Part shown: piece by piece, positions 13,501-23,000 of the stretch
Layout of the letters: every line of letters starts with the position of its first letter
Numbering within the stretch: position 1 is the stretch's first letter
From: Prinia subflava
Taxonomy: Eukaryota; Chordata; Aves; Passeriformes; Cisticolidae
Direction of reading: 5' to 3'
DNA: 64,000 nucleotides
Assembly: GCF_021018805.1 (NCBI RefSeq)
Contig: NC_086283.1
Location: forward strand, 21,190,162 to 21,254,161
Notes under the pieces: model-generated
Databases searched by the model: none
What the model was told of the DNA's origin: nothing
The model's input: the letters and a program-made list of their open reading frames with translations, nothing else
Made by a program: the position numbers and the translations under genes

Positions 13501-16500
13501 TTATATTTTATTGTATCATTTTTTCTTCTTTCTTTGGCTTGCTGTGACTGCGGAGAAAAAAATGAGCTGACTAAATCAAACAAAGTAACAGAAACAAGGA
13601 GAAACACTTGAAAGAACTGCTGGGCGATGGTTATTTTTATTCCCAAGGACTGGGCACAACTACCACGTTTATCCTATTTTAAAGGGAAAAAAACACTTTT
13701 CAGGTTCTTTCAGCCCAGTCAGGGGTACAAGAGAAAAGCAAGGACCTGGTAACAAGGGGGATAGGCACAAGCTTTGGTGGACAAGGAATAAAGCGTGGAC
13801 CCACAGGTAGAAGAAAAGGATCAGAGGAATGTTTGATTTTGGGAGACCTGAGCAAACAGAAAAACTGTCTGAACCTCTGGAGAAATACAAGTCAAAGAAA
13901 AACAAAGTGCTGCCTAAACTAATAAACACTTTGAAGATTCCAATTCAACATTTTCTTGGCTGCTTTTCTAAAAAAATAATGGGAAATAAGAATTGCTTGG
14001 GCATCTCCTTTAGGTGAATCATCTCAACAACTGAGTTGTAGCATGTAGGTGGAAGATAAATGACACGAAGTGGGGTTGTATAGTATTTTTTTTTAATAGT
14101 AGTTGTCTCTCTGGTTCTTTGCTGCCTCATGACTGGTTTTGTTTTCATTTTTATTGAAAAAACATTTTAACTTTTCTTTGTTCTATAAAACTCTCTATGC
14201 TAGGAATACTAATGGATGAAAAATAAATATACAATCATTATCTCCCTCTTTTTAAAAAATTTTGATGTCTTGCATTTTCATATGTTCCTCAAGTTCATAA
14301 TTTTCCCTGCTTGGTGTATGTAAAATTATCAAAGGCAATAAAACCACAATGAAACAGCATCCCTGATTTTCTTAAAAATATCCCAGTAAGATAAAAAGTG
14401 GAACAAATCCTTAAAATATCTACCCAGCCAGGCTCTTTTCCATTTTTTTTTCCCATAACCACCAGCTGTTTCTTCCATACCAGCACAAAGGACATATTTA
14501 CAGATTCAGTTTATGGGAGCTTTGTTTATGCACCGGGTGAGGATTAACAAGTAATTTTAATTAATGTGGCCAAACCAAGTTCAAAGAAGGCAGGAAATTT
14601 GTAAATCTTGTAAGACCACTAATTCTGGCTGGGCTTTTAGATGCAGAAAATGTGCCGTACGGAATTTTCCATATTAACATTTTTCCTAAGGTTTACACAC
14701 TGTAATCCTTTCTCCATCACCATTTCACACGGAACCTCCTGATTTAGTAGATCTTTAATCACACCCTTGTGCTCCCAATGTTTAGTGTGTCTTTATAATA
14801 TTTCTGTAAAATGAGCATCGCTGTTGACATTTGGGTGTTCATTGAGCAGAAAACCTGGGAAAGAGCAGGCACCTAAACCAAGAATTTGCTTTTCAGAGCA
14901 ACTTTTACCCCTTCAAATCCAATGGCATCAATTGGAAAAGAAAGACATATATATTTTCGTGGAAACAATTCATATTTTCTAAGAATAAATCACATCAAAC
15001 ATACCTTTGTGGCAGATTAAGGAGCCTTGTAGAGACATGAGGCAGTAAATGTTACACATCTTAGTGTTAGCAGGGTTTTTGCAATGGTCAGACACATTCT
15101 TGGAGTGAAACTGAGGGGACAAAGCCTCAGCACTGCCTGAGGAACTCCTCAGGAAACTGCTAGTACACTTCTCCAACAAAAGCAAAGGACCAGCAGGGTT
15201 TTCCTGTGGCCTCTCTTGAACCTGAAGTTTAGTAAATCTATTATGATGGTTGAACTTATCAAAGATTCAGAATGAATGATAGCAGGAGTTTCCAAGTGGA
15301 GAATGGTTAAGCACTAGATCAACGGCAGGCTTTTCACATTGGATTCCCCATACATTTTCCCAAGCACAAGTTGGGCAACCTGGGGACAAGGGGACAGATT
15401 CAATCCAGGTCCCTTTTTGGCTTATGCAATGCAGCCACATGATTTCAGGCCTTGGAGCAGCATCAGAGCCAAATGATTCGATGGGATGGGAATTACAAAT
15501 ACAAAAAATCCAGGTGAAAATGGGCTCTTTTCCACAGTCTTTTCACTCCTTTTGAAAGGTCTCTGACTTTAGAGGTGACTCCAAGGCTTAGAGCTACATC
15601 CTTTAAAATATCACCTAAAAATGGCATCATGAAGCAAGTAAAGCTGTCCTGGATAAGGGTTCTGTGGAGTCAGGTGGGTTTGCCCTTGTGGCTTCCTCAG
15701 CGTTTTCTAGACGCAGTAAAAAGCCAGAGAAATGGAAATAGCAGCCGTTGTTCTAAACTGTGTGACCAAAGCTGTTCAGGATTTGGTCACACAACAGCTC
15801 CCAATTCCCCATCTAGGAATTCTGAGCAATCCCTACAGAGACTTCTCCTACCCGCATGATCTGCCAAAGGTCTCAGAACCTATGGACTGCTGGAAAAGGG
15901 AATGGTCTTCGAACATTTGTATACCCCCACGGCTGGGTTCCTGCCTGTGGAGTCTACTCCCTGTCGCACGAAGGAGCGGTGCAGATGTTCCCAGCTGTGG
16001 CAGGAAATACCCACACCCAGCCTGGCCCAGACGCTCTCCCTGCCCGCAGAAGCACGCCGGGGTAAGTCACTAATGGTGAGCTGGGCTAATCAGTTTAATG
16101 AGCTCGTACAGAAGAACTGCAGCACAGAGTCTCACTTTGATGCTAATTCCCTCATGGAAGGATTCCTTTCATGTCCCAGGCTACTGCTTAAACCACCAGA
16201 CCAATCTGTCAGCCCCTGTTAATTTAAATCTGTCATTAATGAAGGAGGAAGCATTTTGATCTGGTGGCAGGAAAAGAATATTTGGTTTATTTCATCCTGC
16301 CATAGTTTTTTTTCTCAAGGTTTGGGCTCCTTGAGAGGCATCACCAGGGAGAGAAATACACAACATGAGATTCTTTCTGGAGCTTGTCCCTGCTCTGCTG
16401 CAAACAGCAGCAGCTTTGTTAATCTGTACGTTCAGCCTCCTCTTCTATATTGTAAAGAACATTACTGTGATCAATACATCTTTTTTTGGGGCCACAAGTC

Positions 16501-17008
16501 TGAAAACTGGCTTCTTTGACAACTTAAATACACATCTTATGTCTCCTTCAAGAACGATTCTATGAATTTCTTGATGAAAACTATAGAAAAAGCACCTGTG
16601 AACCCATTGTTAGTCAAATTAGAGCCCTTGAAATATTACTTTCTATTATTCATCATTTTAAAGGAGTTTAATAAGCTGCACTTTATCAAACATCAGTGTA
16701 TTTTTCAAGGGATTTTAGAGATATTGTCTCACCATTTTTGTTTCCCAAGCTGCAGATAACGTGAGAAGAAAACACACCAAGTTTTTCAGTAATCGTTCCA
16801 TATCTAATTCCAAACCAATTATTTTCTATACCAGTGGTGGTGTAAAGGTTTTGTGGTTGCTGTATTTAATTTTTACAGGGTGAGTGTTGATGGCATACAG
16901 AAGAAGGGAACAAATCCAGGAGAGAAAGCAGCATAACAGAAGATTTAGGGTTTAAATACATGGGCTATCAGAAAAATCCTCTTGCTAAATTCAGGATATT
17001 TACTACAC
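4543..17008. other. Intergenic DNA upstream of HDX, no gene recognised
   Basis: About 12.5 kb of mostly AT-rich sequence without any recognisable coding exon or RNA gene on either strand. The largest open frame is 171 codons on the minus strand (5158-5673); it resembles no family I know and has no promoter or splice context. Stretches near 10850-11060 and 16050-16260 contain clusters of TAAT/ATTA cores and could be regulatory elements. I found no clear CR1 copy in this interval. Confidence 0.5.
4829..4879. repeat. Short tandem repeat, unit about 10-11 bp (tgcagagaaa)
   Basis: About five imperfect copies of a unit like 'tgcagagaaa' follow one another, with one copy shortened to 'tgcagaa'. This is a minor minisatellite. 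Confidence 0.8.
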
Positions 17009-17088
17009 CATAGAATTATAAAATGGTTTCAGATGGAAAGAACCTTAAAGATCATCTGTTCCCAAATCCCCAAAGGGATGCCACCAGT
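17009..17088 (-). mobile_element. CR1 LINE 3'-end fragment (short)
   Basis: 'catagaattataaaatggtt', 'ggaaagaaccttaaagatc' and a diverged remainder match the CR1 3' end in minus orientation. Only about 80 bp remain recognisable. Confidence 0.75.
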
Positions 17089-17830
17089 AGTTCAGAAGTT
17101 AGTGTTAAAATTTTTAAACAGTGTAAATAACTTCTTGCAATTTTAAAATAAACATAAACACTGTCTGCTTTTCTCCTCCCTGCCTACAGAAAACCAGCAG
17201 TGATTCTTTTATTTCAGTCCTGCAGAAATATTTATTGGTATTTCTGTTTAAAGCATTGCACAAAATTAATTGCCTGTTTAATATTTTAACACTGTGACTT
17301 TTAGAGAAAACTATTTGGAGCAGGGATAGAGCCTGTCTAGAGGCTTTGTAATGAACACAGGTCTCAAATCTGATTCTGACTTCTCAGTGCTCCTACAGCC
17401 AAGCCAATACACAGTGATTTCACATGATTTCTACCATACAATCCACCAGAACGGGTCAGTAGTGTCCTTCCTGCTCCTTTGCTGAGGAGATTTCCTTTTG
17501 GAAGGGAAATGGAGACTGAAGGAGGGCTGGCACTGATGCATCTGGCTGTACCTGGATCCCTGTAAGGAAACAAAGACTGAGTGTGTGTGGTTTGTGTTTT
17601 CACCAACTCCGGACGTGTTTTGCCCTATGCAGTACCTCCCCTGTGCTACCCACCTGGAAACACTGGCATTTCCTTCCTTCCCAGACCAAATGTATCCATC
17701 CTGGGAAATAAAAGATTTACTTCTTGAGTGCCACAATATTGATGCAAAAGAAGTCCTGGTCCTTCATGGAGCTTTTTTGGGTTTCAACTGGGCACAACCT
17801 CTGCCTGAGGTGGTCACAGGGATGGCCATC

Positions 17831-18113
17831 CACAGAATCATTGGATGGCTGGGGTTGGAAGGGGCCCCTGGAGCTCACCCAGTCCAAGGCAGGGTCACCT
17901 GGAGCAGGTGACACAGGAAGGATGTCCAGGTGGGTTTGGGATGTCTCCTCAGAGGGAGACTCCACACCCTCCCAGGGCTCTGCCACCCTCACTGAAAGAA
18001 GTTCTTCCTCGGGCTGAGGTGGAACTTCTTGTATTGTAGTTTATGGGCGCTGCTCCCTGTCGTGTCCCTGGACAGGCTCTGGCCTGGCACCACCCTCTTG
18101 GAGACATTTACAC
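17831..18113 (-). mobile_element. CR1 LINE 3'-end fragment directly upstream of the HDX promoter
   Basis: Minus-orientation CR1 landmarks appear in order: 'cacagaatcattggatggc', 'caccctcactgaaagaagtt', 'cttcctcgggctgaggtgga', 'tgtccctggacaggctctgg' and 'ccctcttggagacattta'. The far end of the repeat lies about 50 bp before the CpG island, so it bounds the promoter on its upstream side. Confidence 0.9.
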
Positions 18114-18126
18114 AGATTGCGGACTG

Positions 18127-18148
18127 CTTCCCTCTCTCTCTCTCTCTC
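18127..18148. repeat. Polypyrimidine (CT)n tract
   Basis: A CT dinucleotide run lies between the CR1 copy and the CpG island. In promoters such tracts can keep DNA nucleosome-free (GAGA-type), but nothing here proves a role. Confidence 0.8.
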
Positions 18149-18392
18149 GCCGGAACCTCAGGGATCGCTTTCCAGGAGCGCTCCCAGGGGCGATGCCGGC
18201 CGGGCCCGCGGCCCGGGGGCGGTGCGGGGTTCCGGGCCGCTGGGGCCCGGTGCGGGGCCGGCGCTGTGGCCGCCCCGTCCCCTCCCGGTGCCGTCGCTCC
18301 CGTGCGCGCCCCCCCGGCGGGCGGCGGGGGCGGGCGCCGTCCGGGCCGCGCTGATCGCAGCGCGCCATTGGCCGCTGTCTGCGCGCACGTCA

Positions 18393-18417
18393 CGATCATG
18401 ATGAGAATTAATGATCG
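18393..18417. promoter_or_regulatory. Inverted repeat CGATCAT/ATGATCG with homeodomain-type core
   Basis: CGATCAT at 18393-18399 and ATGATCG at 18411-18417 are exact reverse complements around an 11-bp spacer, 'gatgagaatta'. The left arm region also holds the palindrome ATCATGAT, and the spacer edge gives ATTAAT, a homeodomain-type core. It is an AT-rich island within an otherwise extremely GC-rich core promoter, which suggests selection on the motif. Binding by HDX or a POU-class factor is inference. Confidence 0.4.
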
Positions 18418-18429
18418 GGGCCGCTGATT

Positions 18430-18505
18430 TCATTGTGTGACGCCGGGACCGACCCAGCCGAGCCCGGCCGAGCCCGGAGCCCCCGCGCCGGCCCCGCGCT
18501 ACACG
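18430..18505 (+). other. HDX: HDX non-coding exon 1 (5' UTR), 3' end defined
   Basis: A strong donor, 'ctacacg|gtaagcg', lies in the CpG island and ends the exon at 18505. The left boundary is unknown. No coding exon upstream would extend the HDX reading frame, and the next acceptor (25980-25981) joins directly to the start codon. The exon ends in ACG, so the spliced context is ACG-AUG-A with A at -3, a favourable initiation context. No ATG lies between 18430 and 18505, so no upstream ORF is expected if transcription begins there. Confidence 0.65.
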
Positions 18506-18590
18506 GTAAGCGCGGGGGAGGCCCCCCGGGGCGGGGAGCACGGCGAGGCCCCCGGGCGGGAGGGGCGCGGCGGGAGGGGAGGAGGAAGAA

Positions 18591-18622
18591 GATGATGATG
18601 GTGCTGATGATGATGATGATGC
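18591..18622. repeat. GAT-type trinucleotide repeat
   Basis: Runs of GAT/ATG triplets interrupted by 'ggtgct' lie in the GC-rich start of intron 1. A translation of this stretch gives poly-Met or poly-Asp in different frames, which inflates the apparent ORFs here. Confidence 0.85.
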
Positions 18623-18928
18623 CGGCGATGCCCCCCCCAGCCCCGGGCCCGACGGTGGTGGGGGGGGGAGGCCCGGGCGGGCTCGCGCGCGCGGACCCGC
18701 CCGGCGCGCGCAGGCGCTGCTGCGCCGCCCGCCCCCCCCGGCGCGGCCCCGAGCGGGGGGGGTGGGCAGCGCCGGGCGCGCGCCGGGAGACGCCGGAGGA
18801 ACTGCGCGTGCGTGCGCAGCCGCTCCGCGTGCGCCAGAGGGGCACCCGCGCGCCTGCGCCTGCCGGGGCCGCTCTGCGCGTGCGCGCTGGGCCCGGCGGC
18901 GGTCCTTGAGCCGGAGGTGCCTCGGTAC

Positions 18929-19200
18929 AGTCATAGAAACATCGCGGTCACGGAAACATCACGGACACGGAAACATCATGGTCACAGAGCCTGGGAAACA
19001 CCCCGGGATCCCCAGCACAGCCTCTCATCGAACACCGCCCGCACTCTGTGCCGCGTCCAGCCTTGCCTTAAACACTTAAGGGATGAGGACTGTACCACCT
19101 CCCTGGGCAGACCCTTCCCATGTCTGACCACCCTTTCTGTGGAGAAATTGTTTATAATGTCGATCCTGAGCCTCCCCTGGCACAGGTCCTGTCGTCATTA
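18929..19200 (-). mobile_element. CR1 LINE 3'-end fragment with expanded terminal repeat
   Basis: The body 'ccagccttgccttaaacact', 'accacctccctgggcagacc', 'ctgaccaccctttctgtgg' and 'cgatcctgagcctcccctgg' is a minus-orientation CR1 end. Its 3' terminal side (18931-18981) is replaced by three copies of a 17-bp unit. Confidence 0.75.
18931..18987. repeat. 17-bp tandem repeat, three and a fraction copies
   Basis: Units at 18931-18947, 18948-18964 and 18965-18981 all read like 'tcacggaaacatcacgg', followed by a partial copy. The unit resembles a degenerate CR1 terminal 'tcatagaa' motif, so it probably grew from the CR1 end. Confidence 0.85.
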
Positions 19201-19225
19201 ATTTCCTCATTCCCCAGTGCCCCAG

Positions 19226-19490
19226 TCACAGAGTTCCAGCATCACTAAGGTTGGGAAAGACCCTTCAGATCACAGAGTCCAACCTGTGCCCCATGCCTAT
19301 CTAGTCACCCAGCCAGAGCACTGGGTGCCACATCCAGGCCTTCCTTGGATACTGGGGATGGGGACTCCAAACCTCCCTGGGCAGCCCCTTCCAATAGTTT
19401 TATCACCTGTTCCATGAAGAATTTCTTCCTGATGTCCAGCCTAAACCTACCTTGGCAAAGCTGAAGACTGTCCTCTTGTGTCACAGGTGC
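19226..19490 (-). mobile_element. CR1 LINE 3'-end fragment
   Basis: CR1 landmarks in minus orientation: 'tcacagagttccagcatcac', 'taaggttgggaaagaccctt', 'ccctgggcagccccttccaa', 'gaagaatttcttcctgatgt', 'ccagcctaaacctaccttgg' and 'ctgtcctcttgtgtcac'. It lies about 25 bp from the preceding CR1 copy, so the two form a tandem arrangement. Confidence 0.9.
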
Positions 19491-19537
19491 CTCAGTCCTT
19501 AGAGCCCCAGTGTCCCCAGTGCCTCAGTGTGCCTATG

Positions 19538-19608
19538 TTGGCAGGGGTGTGGAACAAGAAGAACTTTAGGGTCCCTTCCAACTCAAACCCTTGTGTAATT
19601 CCATGGTA
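19538..19608 (+). mobile_element. CR1 LINE 3'-terminal fragment
   Basis: 'ggcaggggtgtggaacaaga', 'actttagggtcccttccaac' and 'tcaaacccttgtgtaattcc' correspond to the last about 70 bp of a CR1 in plus orientation. Confidence 0.75.
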
Positions 19609-20021
19609 TTGGCCTGCTGTGGTGCCAGGCACGGCCAGTCATCCTGGCTGGACAGGGGGCCTTGTGCTGCCATGCTTTTATCCCTCAGGTGTTTGAGGAT
19701 GACGAGAGGGACCTGTCCTTGGCTGTGCTGTTCAGGAGGTCTCACCCCTGCAAATGCCTCTGTGGCACTCACCTGCCCTGAGCAGTCCCCAACCCTGTCC
19801 CCTGCCTTCTTAGCCTGGGGTTTCTCATTCTATGCATAAGATCACCCATAACTGACCTAAAGCAATGCTGTGTCCCCCCAGCTGGAGTCCTGAAGCAGCT
19901 CACATGTTCAGAGTAACACTGCATTTTAATGTTTCTTGCCTTTTTTCTAACATAGGTCTTACAAAACACGTACATGCTTTATTTAAAACTCATGGCTAAT
20001 CCAGCTGCAGTCAGTAGTCTC

Positions 20022-20029
20022 ATTTGCAT
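20022..20029 (+). promoter_or_regulatory. Octamer (POU-type) motif ATTTGCAT in intron 1
   Basis: A perfect octamer is flanked within 250 bp by 'gctaatcc', 'gttattaagttatt' and 'caattaagctgc', which are homeodomain-type cores. The cluster in a first intron suggests an enhancer, but this is inference from motifs only. Confidence 0.3.
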
Positions 20030-23000
20030 CAATAAAGCAGGGTGGGATGCATAAACCTGCGGTATTGTGGTCATGGGTTATTTTGTTATTAAGTTATTGA
20101 GGGCTGTCTAATTTGTCCCTAATAAAGGGCTGCATTTTATAGGTAGGGCTGTAATACAATCCTACAGACACTGTACTTAGTCGAGAGGGAAGCAATTAAG
20201 CTGCGAGTCACAGATATTTAAAAGTAGTTTTACAGCCTGGCCTGTACATTACACTCACCCAAGCATCAGCCTCATCTCCTGCACTTTGAGTGAGTGGTTA
20301 TAACTGGTTTGGCCTGTGCAGGAAAGAGGCACCAACCTACAAATTCAGATTGTTAAAGGTTGTTGCTTGATGTGCATCCAGTAGTATCACCACGTAGCTT
20401 GTAAGTTGGGGGATTTGTTGATTGATTGTTTTCTTTCCGTTTGGGATGCGGAAAAAATGGTGAGGTTTTTGGCAGCCATGGAAAGTGAATGAGATAATTT
20501 CAGTTCAAGTTTCTAAAGCTGGAGGAGCAGTGTCACTACTGCAGTCTTGTTTTATTTATGTCTATAGTAGTTTTCTTAGATCGTTCCAGTTTTGTCTCAT
20601 GGTTATATTGGCACTAAGACTTGTTATTTTTTGCCACTGGAGATCTGTGGAGGGAGCAAAAAAAAAATTGGGAGTGTGCTGATTTTCTTGTTGTACCTCT
20701 TACAGATGGAGAGACCGAAACAGAAATAGTCTTTTTAAGGTGACTTCTTTCTAGGCAAATGCCTTTTTGGAGCTGAAGTTAACAAAGAAAACTCTCAGAA
20801 ACTGATTATTCCCTTTTATCACTCTGTGTTAATCTGCGACAGTTTTAGAATGTGTTATACTATAAATATTTTTATACTTAGTTACTTCCTGGTGGCTTGT
20901 ACTCTTTAGTTAATTGGTTTATTTATTTTTTATTTGATATCCAAGTCTAGTTTCTATTTCTCTTTGAAGTGAGTTTAATTATGGGTTTGTTTCCTATTTT
21001 TCAAATTAATTAGTATAAAGACTTACCTTGTAAATGTTTACTTGATTCAGCATCCAAACGTTTTTGGAGACTAAGATCATATTACTACACATTGTAGACA
21101 GAAATTATTATTCCTTCTTATGTTACTCCTATTTTTTTCTTTATTTTACCCCAGATCTCTCAAGTAATTGCAGAACAGCTCAGTAACTCCTGAATTATTT
21201 GATTACATTATTTTTCCCATTTCCTTATAGTCGTTCATTCTTTTATCTCACTCCTTGACATCGAATGTTTCCATCAGTTGTTAAAAAGGAATGACCTGGC
21301 TTCACCAGATCTCCCTGGAGAGATTCCTAATTTTAGAATGTTGGATGGAGTAACTGGGGTGGAAGGGCTGGATTTGCAGCAGACACTGTGGGATCATGCA
21401 CTGAGTACCTGTTCCATGAGGCAAACTGCGGCTTCGGGAGCAAACTGCTGGAGGTCTGCATGCTTTCCCCTCTTCCCTCATTCTTGTTCTTCCCAGAGAA
21501 GGAATGGAAGGGAAATACTGGGAAGAAGTTGCTCAAACCACTAAAGAAGCCTGAAAAAGTTCAGCTGTAAGAACAACCCGAATGTCATCTGCTGAGGAGC
21601 TGGTGACGGTTGCAGGGTGTCCATGGAATTGTCATTGGGACAAACTGAAGGCCATGGAGTTCTCATCTTTGTCCTTATCTATCACTACCGTGGGATCTCC
21701 CAGTGTCCCCAGTGCCTGACAGTACTTGGACTCCATTTACACCTCCCAGACCACGACATGGCAGAGGGGTCTTAGAATGAGCAGATTTTTTAATTAGCGT
21801 TCAGTTCAGAAAGGCAGTGAAAACATCTTTATGTTGTTGGCTTCACAGCGGGCTGAGGGAGACCTTGGGAGCTGAGAGTTACCAGTGTTGGTTGGCCTAG
21901 GATAAGTAGCAGGGGCAAAGGAAACCTTGGAAAACCTGCTTTTTCAGCTGTCATATGTTATCCTCTGCACTGCCAGAGACACCCATGTACTTGGCCAAGG
22001 CTGCTTTGTTGTATTTGAGCAGGCAGATGTTGTATCCTTAAATACAGCTTTGCCACCTCTGTCTTTTATTAAAATGAAAATTCAACTTACATTCATTTAA
22101 TTTGTTTGCATAATGCTTTACCTGATTTTTATTAAGTTTCACAGAGTTCTTTTCTATAACAAACTCTCTTTTCAGTGCCAATGTTTTGCCAACCAGCTGG
22201 ACACCAGGCTTCCCAAAAGCTCACATGCGTATTTGCTAAGCTTGGCAAGTCAAGATCAAAATGAAATTATGGTAAAAATCCATATGGATTTCTAACTTGG
22301 AGTCTGAGGTTCAAGACAAAGGTGAGAAATCCTGAAGAGACTGGAGTGCTCTGTAGGTGGACAGATTGGGAAAAGGAGTTTATTTCTTTGGAAGTTACTG
22401 AGATTGTTTTGAATAATAGTCTGCGATGAAGGTGTGTGACCTGCTGATTCCCTTCACACTGGTGTGGCTGCAGTAGAGTACATTACAATATTCAGTAATT
22501 TTAGCACTTTCCAAGTCACTTCCTGTGTTAAAGAAAATGTAAGAGTTCATATCTTGTTCTAATTATGAAAACTGATGCTGAATGTGTAATACTTCCCCCA
22601 AAAATAAGCAGCATAATCCTTTGTTGAACATATCCTGTGTTCATTTGTCTCAGAGTCAGTAGCATTATGTTCTTATAGCTGTTTGAATACTCAGTGTAGG
22701 TAAATTCCCAGGTATGACAGGCATGGGAAGTGAGCAGAACTTGTTGCCTGTGCAGGTAGGATATGCAGATGCAACTCCTCCTGCGTTACTGAGATGGTTC
22801 TGGACTCTGTGGTTTTCTAGGGGAGCTCCCAAACATCTACCAATTGGTTTATTCAACAGAGAGTAGTGCCTTGGATATTCAGATCAGCACTTAAGAACTG
22901 CTGCTAGCGAACTCATTTCCATCTGCACTTTACAGGTGACATGATATCAGAGAGCTTTCAACCTGTCAGAGGCAGAATATTGCCAGATGTCCTTCACACT

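Larger units (their letters stand above)
18160..18930 (+). promoter_or_regulatory. HDX: CpG-island promoter of HDX
   Basis: About 770 bp of very GC-rich, CpG-dense DNA stand out from the surrounding AT-rich sequence. They cover the donor of the non-coding first exon at 18505/18506. Inside are an inverted CCAAT box (ATTGG, 18367-18371), a CRE half-site ACGTCA (18387-18392), another TGACGC (18438-18443) and an AT-rich inverted repeat (18393-18417). No TATA box is evident, as usual for CpG-island promoters. The transcription start cannot be fixed from sequence; I expect it near 18400-18450. Long open frames on both strands here (up to 258 codons) are GC artefacts. Confidence 0.8.

Noticed and set aside
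18158..18934. 258-codon minus-strand frame and several other long frames in the CpG island
   Set aside because: Pro/Arg/Ala/Gly/Ser-rich translations in several frames at once are expected from extreme GC content, and stop codons are rare there by composition.
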